This document shows, piece by piece, positions 6,377 to 13,372 of a stretch of 13,372 bases of DNA. The position numbers were made by a program, and so were the translations under genes. Origin of the DNA: UKL13-2 sp031370625 (GTDB lineage Bacteria; Pseudomonadota; Gammaproteobacteria; Burkholderiales; Usitatibacteraceae); assembly GCA_031370625.1 (NCBI GenBank), contig JANMQR010000356.1, positions 1-13,372 of the forward strand, written 5' to 3'. The stretch's first letter is position 1. Every line of letters starts with the position of its first letter. The notes beneath the pieces were generated by a model that was not told where the DNA came from, did not search any database, and saw nothing but the letters and a program-made list of their open reading frames with translations.

Positions 6377-7477
6377 CTACCGCCGCGCCCAAACCAGAAA
6401 TCGAAACGAAAATAATTGTCTTGAAAACAGCACGACCAGTATGCCGATCATCAGCAAATGCACGGGCAGCAGGCCCAACCACATCGGCACCGCACCCGAC
6501 ACCGTCCAGGCTTGAAAGAAATTGAGCAAGTTGTAGTACAGAAAAAATATCAGCACGGCCAATACCAAATTAGCGGACGTACCCGAGCGCGGATTCACGA
6601 ACGAAAGCGGGATCGCCATCAACGCCAAGATGACTGCTGCGACCGGCAGCGCGATGCGCCAATGCAGCTCGGCGATGCGCTCGGGCGTGGGCTCGTTGAT
6701 GAGTGCCATCGTGGAACGCTGCTTTGAGCGCGGCGTGTCGGCGACAATTTCTTTCACATCGATTCGCTTGGTCATGCGCTGAAAATCGACGATACGAAAA
6801 TCCAGCGCGCTCGGCGTGCCCTCGTATCGGCGACCATTCAGCAATACCAGCACCCGGTCGCCATTCGCGTCGATTTCCGAGAAGCCCTTCTCCGCGACCA
6901 CCACGCCCACGCGCCCATTTTCGTTGTAATGCATGAAGACATTGCTGGCGTATTCGCTGTTGTCTGCCGTCTTGTCGATGAAGTACATTTGGTTGGCACT
7001 ACGCGCTTCAATAAATGTGCCCGGCGCCAATCGCGAAATTTCATCGCGGCTTTTTAAAATGCGCTCGTACTCGGCGCTCTGCGACAGCGCCCACGGGGTC
7101 AAGAACAAACTCAAGCCCGCGATCACCAGCACAATGGGCAAGCCGAAACGCAGCACCGGGCTGATCCATGCGGTAATCGACAAACCTGATGAAAACCAGA
7201 TCGGCATTTCGCTATCGCGATAGCTGCGCGAAAGCGTGAGCAGCACCGAGACAAACAACGCCAATGCCAGAATCACCGGCAGATAGGCGACCAACAAAAA
7301 GCCCAGTAATGCGATCACCGCCTCGGGTTCGATACTGCCGCTGGCAGCGCGTTTTAGCTGCGTGACGAAGGCCTGCACCACCATGATCGCCACCAATACC
7401 GCAACGACGGACGAGCCGACTGCGGTAAATTCACGGGTAAGGCTGCGCTGGAAAATGGACACGGGGTGTTGGGCCAA
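6377..7477 (-). CDS. lptF: LPS export permease LptF
   Basis: A YjgP/YjgQ-family inner-membrane permease of the LptB2FGC transporter that extracts lipopolysaccharide from the inner membrane. The topology fits: hydrophobic segments near 20-39, 56-83 and 108-130, a periplasmic beta-rich domain at about 140-265, then segments near 272-295, 303-320 and 333-352. The early IFQRSLTREF, the SRSYRDSEMPIWFSSG coupling-helix region (83-98) and MAIPLSFVNPRSG (287-299) are typical. Length is usual for the family. The start is not settled: TTG at 7477 gives 366 residues, but a GTG at 7462 would give MSIFQRSLTREF, closer to known starts. Neither has a clear ribosome binding site. It is divergent from pepA, as in many betaproteobacteria, but the expected lptG does not follow. 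Confidence 0.93.
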   Translation of the reverse strand: MAQHPVSIFQRSLTREFTAVGSSVVAVLVAIMVVQAFVTQLKRAASGSIEPEAVIALLGFLLVAYLPVILALALFVSVLLTLSRSYRDSEMPIWFSSGLSITAWISPVLRFGLPIVLVIAGLSLFLTPWALSQSAEYERILKSRDEISRLAPGTFIEARSANQMYFIDKTADNSEYASNVFMHYNENGRVGVVVAEKGFSEIDANGDRVLVLLNGRRYEGTPSALDFRIVDFQRMTKRIDVKEIVADTPRSKQRSTMALINEPTPERIAELHWRIALPVAAVILALMAIPLSFVNPRSGTSANLVLAVLIFFLYYNLLNFFQAWTVSGAVPMWLGLLPVHLLMIGILVVLFSRQLFSFRFLVWARR

Positions 7478-7500
7478 TTTGAAAAAAATAATGGGTTATT

Positions 7501-7530
7501 TTGACGGGACACGCCGTAAACAGCGATAAT
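7501..7530 (+). promoter_or_regulatory. sigma-70-like promoter for pepA
   Basis: TTGACG at 7501-7506 and GATAAT at 7525-7530 each match five of six consensus positions and are 18 bases apart. Transcription would begin near 7537, leaving a leader of about 105 bases before the GTG of pepA. It sits in the gap between the divergent lptF and pepA genes. The assignment is by pattern only. Confidence 0.55.
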
Positions 7531-7642
7531 TTCGGCTTGGTCGCGTATGCCCATCAGGCGTAACGCGACAATTGCTTAGACGATGCGTTTGAATGTTCAC
7601 AACGACGCGTCTTCCTCGAATGTAACGCTAAGGAGAATCACA

Positions 7643-9124
7643 GTGGAATTTAGCATAAAAGGCGGCGAACTCTCGAAACTCAAAACAGGCTGCGTGTTGG
7701 TCGGCGTATTTGATTCCAAAAAACTCTCTTCTCCCGCAGTCGCACTCGATACCGCATCAAAGGGCGCACTTAAAGCAGCCGTTGCTTCTGGCGATATCAC
7801 GGGCAAACTGGGCAGTTGCCTTTTACTGCATGGCGTGAGCGGCGTGGCGGCAGAGCGTGTGTTGCTGGTGGGCTTGGGTGCCGAGGCCACCTACAGCGAT
7901 AACGCATTTTGCAAAGCGGTGACGGCAGCGTTCAAAGCGCTTAAATCCACGAGTGCGATTGACATCGTCGTGCCGCTGAATTTGACGACGACCAAAGAAC
8001 TGGCATTTAAATTCGAGCAAGTGGCGATTGGCGCCATCACCGCTGCATATCGCTACACCGCGACCAAAAAACCAGATGAGAAAAAAGTTGGCAAGTCCGT
8101 AACATTTTTTATCAACGGCAAATACGATGACAAAGCACTGAAGGCCGCCATCAAAAACGGCGAAGCCATCGGTGAAGGCATGAATCTCACCCGCAATCTG
8201 GGCGATTTGCCACCGAACATTGCAACGCCCGCTTATCTCGCCAACACCGCAAAAGACCTCGCTAAAGCGTACAAATTCAAATGTACGATTCTGGAAAAAA
8301 AGGACATGGAAAAGCTGGGCATGAACACCCTGCTCTCCGTTTCCAAAGGCTCCTACTTGCCGCCAAAGTTTGTTGTGCTGGAACACAACGGCGGCAAAAA
8401 AGGCGCGGCACCTGTAGTGTTGGTCGGCAAAGGCATCACCTTCGATACCGGCGGTATTTCGATCAAGCCATCGGCTGAGATGGATGAAATGAAGTACGAC
8501 ATGTGCGGTGCAGGCTCAATGTTGGGCGTGATGAAAACCGTTGGCATGATGAAGCTGCCGTTAAATGTGGTAATGCTGGTACCGACCTGCGAAAACATGC
8601 CGGGTGGCAATGCGACGCGTCCTGGCGATATCGTGAAATCGATGTCCGGTCAGACGGTGGAAATTCTGAATACCGATGCGGAAGGTCGTTTGATTTTGTG
8701 TGATGCCTTAACCTATGCGGAACGCTTCAAGCCTGCCTGTGTGGTCGATGCGGCCACGCTCACGGGTGCGATGGTAATTGCGCTGGGACATATCACCACC
8801 GGCGTATTCGCGAACGATGACACGCTCGGCGCAGAACTTGTGGCGGCTGGCAACACCGCGCACGACAAAGCATGGCTGCTGCCAATGGGTGAGGAATATG
8901 ACGAAGGTTTGAAATCAAACTTCGCCGATATTCCGAACATTGGCGCAGGCCGCGCAGGTGGCTCGATTACGGCAGCGTGTTTCTTGGCGCGTTTTGCGGG
9001 CAAATACAAGTGGGCGCATTTGGATATTGCTGGTACGGCGTGGCATTCCGGTGCGAACAAGGGTGCTACTGGTCGTCCGGTGCCGCTGCTGGCTAAGTTT
9101 TTGATGAAGCGGGCGGGCGTTTAA
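7643..9124 (+). CDS. pepA: cytosolic leucyl aminopeptidase (M17)
   Basis: A 493-residue M17 metallopeptidase that removes N-terminal amino acids, classically a hexamer with two metal ions. The signature NTDAEGRL is at 343-350. By alignment with E. coli PepA the metal ligands would be Lys263, Asp268, Asp286, Asp345 and Glu347, with catalytic Lys275 and Arg349; all are present (VGKGITFDTGGISIKP, YDMCGAG). The frame is open from an ATG at 7583, but I choose the GTG at 7643. It follows AAGGAG at 7-base spacing and gives MEFSIK, the usual betaproteobacterial start; the extra 20 residues look unlike the family. E. coli PepA also binds DNA in recombination and regulation; whether this one does is unknown. 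holC follows after an intergenic repeat. Confidence 0.95.
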   Translation: MEFSIKGGELSKLKTGCVLVGVFDSKKLSSPAVALDTASKGALKAAVASGDITGKLGSCLLLHGVSGVAAERVLLVGLGAEATYSDNAFCKAVTAAFKALKSTSAIDIVVPLNLTTTKELAFKFEQVAIGAITAAYRYTATKKPDEKKVGKSVTFFINGKYDDKALKAAIKNGEAIGEGMNLTRNLGDLPPNIATPAYLANTAKDLAKAYKFKCTILEKKDMEKLGMNTLLSVSKGSYLPPKFVVLEHNGGKKGAAPVVLVGKGITFDTGGISIKPSAEMDEMKYDMCGAGSMLGVMKTVGMMKLPLNVVMLVPTCENMPGGNATRPGDIVKSMSGQTVEILNTDAEGRLILCDALTYAERFKPACVVDAATLTGAMVIALGHITTGVFANDDTLGAELVAAGNTAHDKAWLLPMGEEYDEGLKSNFADIPNIGAGRAGGSITAACFLARFAGKYKWAHLDIAGTAWHSGANKGATGRPVPLLAKFLMKRAGV

Positions 9125-9160
9125 TTTTTCCGTTTTTAAATGTGGTGATCGCATGACGAG

Positions 9161-9247
9161 CACCCTCTCTCCAACCTCTCTCCCCTCAAGGGAGAGAGGC
9201 TTTAGCTTCCCTCCCCCTGGACGGGGGAGGGACTGAGGGAGAGGGTG
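9161..9247. repeat. composite three-stem intergenic repeat
   Basis: An outer inverted repeat (CACCCTCTC 9161-9169 with GAGAGGGTG 9239-9247) encloses two perfect hairpins. The first is a 10-bp stem, CCTCTCTCCC 9175-9184 with GGGAGAGAGG 9190-9199. The second is a 9-bp stem, CCCTCCCCC 9209-9217 with GGGGGAGGG 9223-9231. Each hairpin has a 5-base loop. The whole can fold as a three-way junction. CCCTCTCC-type elements of this kind are common between genes in Proteobacteria. It may end or stabilise the pepA transcript, but no T-run follows. Confidence 0.75.
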
Positions 9248-9316
9248 ATGCCCGCATGAGCGAGATCGATAATTCTTATTCACGCTTCCATATTTTAGTA
9301 ACCAAGCAAAACCGTC

Positions 9317-9745
9317 ATGACCGAAGTTAAGTTTTTTTTCAATGTAGATAGCAAGCTTGGCTTCGCATGCAAGCTGGCGAAGAAGGCGTTTGACGAGGGG
9401 CGGAAGTTGATTGTATATGCGCCTTCCGAACCTATTGCCGCTGAATTTGATCGGCTGCTGTGGACATTTTCACAGCTCTCGTTCGTGCCGCATGTACGCG
9501 CCACGCATGCGCTGGCGAGCGAGACGCCGATCATTATTGCCACCGACGATGTCGCCTTGCCGCATCACGAGGCACTGCTGAATTTAGGTGATGAACCACC
9601 GCCGTTTTTTTCGCGATTCGAACATCTGCGTGAAATTGTTTCGATGGATGATGACGACAGACTGAAGGCGCGTGATCGCTTAAAGTTTTATAAATCGCGT
9701 GGTTTCGATATTCAAAATCACGACATGAAAGCAGCACACGCTTGA
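9317..9745 (+). CDS. holC: DNA polymerase III chi subunit
   Basis: A 142-residue protein of the HolC family, the clamp-loader accessory subunit that links the replisome to single-strand binding protein. Features seen are the N-terminal TEVKFFFNV strand, the KLAKKAFDEGRKLIVYAP helix-strand (19-36), LLWTFSQLSFVPH (47-59), PIIIATDD (71-78), and an acidic SMDDDDRLKARDRLKFYKSR stretch (109-128) in the C-terminal helix region. Length is normal. The ATG at 9317 has no good Shine-Dalgarno site. The order pepA, holC, small protein, valS is a common betaproteobacterial arrangement and supports the call. Confidence 0.92.
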   Translation: MTEVKFFFNVDSKLGFACKLAKKAFDEGRKLIVYAPSEPIAAEFDRLLWTFSQLSFVPHVRATHALASETPIIIATDDVALPHHEALLNLGDEPPPFFSRFEHLREIVSMDDDDRLKARDRLKFYKSRGFDIQNHDMKAAHA

Positions 9746-9766
9746 AGGCTAGATTAAAGGCTGAAA

Positions 9767-10267
9767 ATGGGAATCGATGATCACAACGCGGATGACGCAG
9801 CTAACACCCTCACCAGCAAAGTGGATGCGCTGCTAGGCAAGCACGGCTCGGGCGCAGGAGCGGCACCACGTCGTCCCGGCGATGCCATGCTGACACCGGA
9901 TGACCGCAATATTCCGCTACTCACCGACATCATCAATGCGCCCGCTTGGCCGGAGTCTCATGCGTTGAACACGTTGAACACGTTGAACATCGCGCCACTC
10001 GCCAGTGCGCCCGGTCCGCTCGAATCGTTGAGCGATGCCGAGCTTGATCTGTTGGCACACGACATTTATTCTCGCGTCTTTGATCGCCTTGATGGACCAC
10101 TGGCAGCCAAGATTGAAGAGCGTCTGAAAGAACGCATCGGCGCGCAGATCAATGCGGCCGTGGTCAATGTGCTCGGCGATATGCGCCAGGAAATTGCCAA
10201 TGAAATCGGCGATGCTGTAAACGCCGCTCTCGCCGATCAGCTTCGCAATACCGATTACCGAAAATAA
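9767..10267 (+). CDS. conserved hypothetical protein between holC and valS
   Basis: A 166-residue protein without signal peptide or membrane segment. The N-terminal half is probably disordered (HGSGAGAAPRRPGD near 26-39), with a short motif DDRNIPLLTDII (45-56). The C-terminal half (about 86-160) is predicted by eye to be two or three amphipathic helices rich in Ala, Glu and Asp, which may oligomerise. The IPLLTDII-type motif and the position resemble a small family of betaproteobacterial proteins of unknown function (possibly DUF2486-like); I am not certain of that match. The ATG is 21 bp after holC, with a weak AAAGG upstream. A 9-bp triplication encodes the LNTLNTLN run at 67-74. The gene ends 20 bp before valS, so it is likely co-transcribed. 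Confidence 0.7.
   Translation: MGIDDHNADDAANTLTSKVDALLGKHGSGAGAAPRRPGDAMLTPDDRNIPLLTDIINAPAWPESHALNTLNTLNIAPLASAPGPLESLSDAELDLLAHDIYSRVFDRLDGPLAAKIEERLKERIGAQINAAVVNVLGDMRQEIANEIGDAVNAALADQLRNTDYRK
9963..9989. repeat. three in-frame copies of CGTTGAACA
   Basis: Three perfect 9-bp copies (9963-9971, 9972-9980, 9981-9989) encode the tripeptide repeat Leu-Asn-Thr in the flexible part of the protein between holC and valS. Because the unit is nine bases, copy-number change would keep the frame. Confidence 0.85.
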
Positions 10268-10287
10268 AACATCATCAAGAAAGCCTC

Positions 10288-13134
10288 ATGAACACCGCCG
10301 CAACGCCTACCGCAACATCTGCAAGTGAATTAGCCAAATCATTCGACCCTAAAGCCATTGAATCCTGCTGGTATCCGGTCTGGGAGGCCGCGGGATATTT
10401 CCAGCAATCGAATGACGCCACCAAGACGCCCTATTGCATTCAACTACCGCCGCCAAATGTCACCGGCACGCTGCATATGGGACACGCGTTTCAGCAAACA
10501 TTGATGGATACGCTGGTGCGCTATCACCGCATGAAAGGCGACAACACCAACTGGGTGGTCGGCACCGATCACGCTGGAATTGCCACGCAGATTGTGGTGG
10601 AACGCCAATTGCAGGCCGAAGGCAAATCACGTCACGACTTGGGCCGCGAAAAATTTGTTGAGCGCGTGTGGGATTGGAAACGCGAATCCGGCGCCACGAT
10701 CATGGGGCAAATGCGTCGCCTGGGCGATTCCGCAAATTGGGGTTATGCGGATACGGAAGGCGCAAACGCAGGCTATTTCACGATGGATGCGAAGATGTCA
10801 TCTGCCGTGGTGGAGGTGTTTGTAAAACTGCATGAGCAGGGCTTGATTTATCGCGGCAAGCGCTTGGTGAATTGGGACCCGGTGCTGGGCACGGCGGTGT
10901 CTGATTTGGAAGTGATAGCCCAAGAAGAAGACGGCAAGATTTGGGAAATTTTGTATCCGTTTGCCGATGGCCCGATTGATGGCATGGCTGGTTTGACCGT
11001 TGCAACCACGCGCCCTGAAACGATGCTGGGTGACGTGGCAGTGGCGGTGAATCCTGATGATGAGCGATATAAATCATTTGTTGGCAAGCAACTCAATTTG
11101 CCGCTGTGTAATCGCACGATTCCGATCATCGCAGATGATTATGTGGATAAGGAATTCGGCACCGGTTGCGTCAAGATTACGCCAGCGCATGATTTCAATG
11201 ACTATGCGATGGGGCAGCGGCATAGCTTGCCGATTATCAGCATGTTGACGCTTACCGCAAAGGTTTACGACGATGCACCGGCACCGTATCGCGGCCTCGA
11301 CCGTTTTGAAGCGCGCAAACAAATTCTGAAAGATTTGGAAGCCGCTGGCCTGCTCGTATCGGAGAAGAAACACAAACTCAACGTCCCCCGTTCTGATCGC
11401 ACGAACGTGATTCTTGAGCCCATGCTGACCGATCAATGGTTCGTCAAAATGGATGGCCTTGCGGCACGTGGTTTAAAAGCGGTAGCGGATGGCGACGTAA
11501 AGTTCTACCCCGATCATTGGTCGGCCACTTACAACCACTGGCTCGGCAATATTCAGGATTGGTGTATCTCGCGTCAGCTTTGGTGGGGCCATCAGATTCC
11601 GGCGTGGTATGACGCAGAGGGAAAAATTTACGTCGCGCGCACGGAAGAAGAGGCGATGGTGCAAGCGGGCGGCAAAAACTTGACGCGCGATCTGGACGTT
11701 CTCGACACCTGGTTCTCCTCCGCACTCGTACCGTTCTCCTCACTCGGCTGGCCCGCCACTGACGCAAAAACACTTCGCGACATGAAAGCGTTTTTGCCCT
11801 CGAATGTTTTAGTCACTGGCAACGACATTATTTTCTTCTGGGTTGCGCGGATGATTATGATGACACTTCACTTCACTGACAAAGTTCCCTTCAAGCACGT
11901 CTACATCAACGCGATGGTGCGCGATGCCGAGGGACAGAAAATGTCCAAGTCAAAAGGCAACACACTTGACCCGCTCGACTTGATTGACGGCATTGAATTG
12001 GAGCCACTGGTGGAGAAATCCACCAAAGGTTTAATGCTCGCGGCACATAAAGAAAAAGCGGAAAAATATATTCGCAAAAATTTCCCGAAAGGCATTCCGG
12101 CTTACGGCACCGATGCGCTGCGCTTCACCTTCACCGCGCTCGCCCCGTTGTCGCTCACACTGAATTTTGATCTATCGCGCTGCGAAGGCTATCGAAATTT
12201 CTGCAACAAACTGTGGAACGCAACGCGCTTTGTGTTGATGAATGTTGAGGGCAAAGATGTCGGCCTAGATGCTTCGCTGCCAGTCGAATTGTCGCAAGCA
12301 GATAAATGGATCATCAGCCAATTACAACGCGCCGAAGCGGAAGCGGAAAAAGGCTTCGACGAATATCGTTTCGACAATATCGCCACGACAATTTATAAAT
12401 TTGTGTGGGATGAATATTGCGATTGGTATGTTGAACTCGCGAAAGTGCAATTGCAGAATGGTAATGAAGCAGCACAACGCGGCACCCGCCGCACACTGGT
12501 GCGCGTGCTCGAAACGGTATTGCGATTGGCGCATCCGATCATTCCGTTCATCACTGAAGAGTTGTGGCAAAAAGTGGCACCTCTAGCTGGCAAAACTGGT
12601 GAGTCAATCATGCTTGCGCCTTATCCCAAAGCTGATCTCACGCGCATTGATGAAGCCGCAGAAACTTTCGTCAACACGCTAAAAGAAATCACCAATGCCA
12701 CGCGCAATTTACGCAGTGAATTAGGTCTCTCACCCGGTGAAAAGGTGCCCGCCTTTATTGAACAAGATCAAAATACAAACCCCAGCACTGGCGCGGCGTT
12801 TGAGTCATTTTTGCCTTATGTGCAGGCACTGGCGCGCATCTCTGAAATTTCACTTGTGACCAAGCTACCCGAAGGCGATGCTGCCGTTGCTGTTGGCGGC
12901 GGCGCACGCGTAATGCTGAAAGTGGAAATTGATGTGGCGGCGGAATGCGAACGATTGACCAAGGAAATCGCGAAACTAGAAATCGAAATCGGCAAAGCTA
13001 CGGCCAAACTTGGGAACGCCAGTTTTGCAGATCGTGCGCCGCCGGCCGTGGTGGCGCAAGAACGTGAGCGGCTCGCGGGTTTTGAAAACAAAGTTATTTC
13101 CATGCGCGCGCAGCTTAAAAAATTGCAGCCGTAA
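10288..13134 (+). CDS. valS: valyl-tRNA synthetase
   Basis: A 948-residue class I synthetase that charges tRNA-Val in the cytoplasm. The HIGH motif appears as HMGH (63-66) inside PPPNVTGTLHMGHAF, followed by GTDHAGIATQ (92-101). The editing (CP1) domain includes VATTRPETMLGDVAVAVNPD (from about 238). CISRQLWWGHQIPAWY (about 426-441) and LDTWFSSALVPFSS precede the KMSKS loop (551-555, GQKMSKSKGNTLDP). The anticodon-binding domain follows, then a C-terminal coiled coil (about 875-946) rich in Glu, Lys and Leu, typical of bacterial ValRS. Length is normal and the frame is intact. The ATG at 10288 has AAGAAAG upstream. It lies 20 bp after the hypothetical gene, and a transporter gene follows after 8 bp. 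Confidence 0.97.
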   Translation: MNTAATPTATSASELAKSFDPKAIESCWYPVWEAAGYFQQSNDATKTPYCIQLPPPNVTGTLHMGHAFQQTLMDTLVRYHRMKGDNTNWVVGTDHAGIATQIVVERQLQAEGKSRHDLGREKFVERVWDWKRESGATIMGQMRRLGDSANWGYADTEGANAGYFTMDAKMSSAVVEVFVKLHEQGLIYRGKRLVNWDPVLGTAVSDLEVIAQEEDGKIWEILYPFADGPIDGMAGLTVATTRPETMLGDVAVAVNPDDERYKSFVGKQLNLPLCNRTIPIIADDYVDKEFGTGCVKITPAHDFNDYAMGQRHSLPIISMLTLTAKVYDDAPAPYRGLDRFEARKQILKDLEAAGLLVSEKKHKLNVPRSDRTNVILEPMLTDQWFVKMDGLAARGLKAVADGDVKFYPDHWSATYNHWLGNIQDWCISRQLWWGHQIPAWYDAEGKIYVARTEEEAMVQAGGKNLTRDLDVLDTWFSSALVPFSSLGWPATDAKTLRDMKAFLPSNVLVTGNDIIFFWVARMIMMTLHFTDKVPFKHVYINAMVRDAEGQKMSKSKGNTLDPLDLIDGIELEPLVEKSTKGLMLAAHKEKAEKYIRKNFPKGIPAYGTDALRFTFTALAPLSLTLNFDLSRCEGYRNFCNKLWNATRFVLMNVEGKDVGLDASLPVELSQADKWIISQLQRAEAEAEKGFDEYRFDNIATTIYKFVWDEYCDWYVELAKVQLQNGNEAAQRGTRRTLVRVLETVLRLAHPIIPFITEELWQKVAPLAGKTGESIMLAPYPKADLTRIDEAAETFVNTLKEITNATRNLRSELGLSPGEKVPAFIEQDQNTNPSTGAAFESFLPYVQALARISEISLVTKLPEGDAAVAVGGGARVMLKVEIDVAAECERLTKEIAKLEIEIGKATAKLGNASFADRAPPAVVAQERERLAGFENKVISMRAQLKKLQP

Positions 13135-13142
13135 AATAAACT

Positions 13143-13372
13143 TTGCCACTGCCCAATTCCCTTCGCGCACTCCGCTCCAAGAATTTCCGCGCCTATTACA
13201 TCGGCCAAGGCATTTCGCAGCTTGGTTCATGGATGCAATCAGTCGCCATCATGTGGCTCGCTTATCGGCTGACAGGCTCGACTGCTGCGACGGGAACCAT
13301 CGGTTTTTTGTCAATGGCACCGTTTATCGTTATCACGCCGATTGCCGGCGCGCTATCGGATCGCGTGAGTCG
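13143..13372 (+). CDS. MFS transporter, N-terminal part only
   Basis: The first 76 codons of a gene cut by the window end. The product begins (M)PLPNSLRALRSKNFRAYY and continues with a membrane helix GISQLGSWMQSVAIMWLAYR, a short loop, a second helix and GALSDRV. The last is the conserved loop 2-3 motif of major facilitator proteins. The LRSKNFR start and the SQLGSWMQ helix resemble the EntS-like (MFS_3) exporter group; the substrate is unknown. A stop codon at 13137-13139 lies in the same frame, so the start must be within the window. The TTG at 13143 is the only reasonable initiator before the helices, 8 bp after the valS stop. I see no ribosome binding site, so coupling to valS translation is likely. 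Confidence 0.85.
   Translation, partial: MPLPNSLRALRSKNFRAYYIGQGISQLGSWMQSVAIMWLAYRLTGSTAATGTIGFLSMAPFIVITPIAGALSDRVS

Noticed and set aside
7583..7642. Upstream ATG extension of pepA
   Set aside because: The 20 extra residues do not resemble the family, and the GTG at 7643 has AAGGAG at 7-base spacing and gives the usual MEFSIK start.
7823..8386. 187-residue leftward frame inside pepA
   Set aside because: Antisense shadow of a clearly conserved enzyme gene.
12189..12611. Short frames on both strands inside valS
   Set aside because: Shadows of the synthetase frame, which is open and conserved across its whole length.

Overview
The window looks like a betaproteobacterial chromosome segment. 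The evidence is the gene set pepA, holC, a small conserved protein, valS and a divergent lptF, the style of the encoded proteins, and the moderate GC content. I cannot name the genus.

Left part (1 to about 6370) is accessory in character. It opens with a 160-bp almost fully palindromic MITE-like element (92-251, flanked on both sides by CTAG). Next is a leftward three-gene unit: a DUF3703-type protein (2620-2297), a YtkA-like lipoprotein (2223-1786) and a secreted di-haem cytochrome c peroxidase/MauG-type protein (1755-466). All three have good ribosome binding sites, and the unit looks like an envelope metal or redox module of unknown purpose. A leftward two-component pair follows: a LytS-type membrane histidine kinase (5085-4015) and a LytTR response regulator (3952-3146). 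After that comes a toxin-antitoxin locus whose antitoxin (5673-5392) is intact. Its RelE/HigB-like toxin (5984-5663) is broken by an 8-bp tandem duplication near the 3' end and probably by a single-base loss near the start. A 19-bp palindrome just upstream of the toxin is a candidate operator.

Right part (6377 to 13372) is housekeeping. lptF (LPS export permease) points left and has no lptG behind it, which is unusual and may mark an edge of the accessory block. pepA (leucyl aminopeptidase) points right; its real start is the GTG at 7643 behind AAGGAG, with a good sigma-70-like promoter at 7501-7530. A composite three-stem repeat lies between pepA and holC (DNA polymerase III chi). A 166-residue conserved-looking protein follows, then valS (valyl-tRNA synthetase). 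An MFS transporter then starts at a TTG only 8 bp after valS and runs off the window end.

I did not find a clearly new multi-gene system. The best leads are the DUF3703/YtkA/di-haem peroxidase unit, the exactly explainable toxin inactivation with a surviving antitoxin, and the repeat elements.
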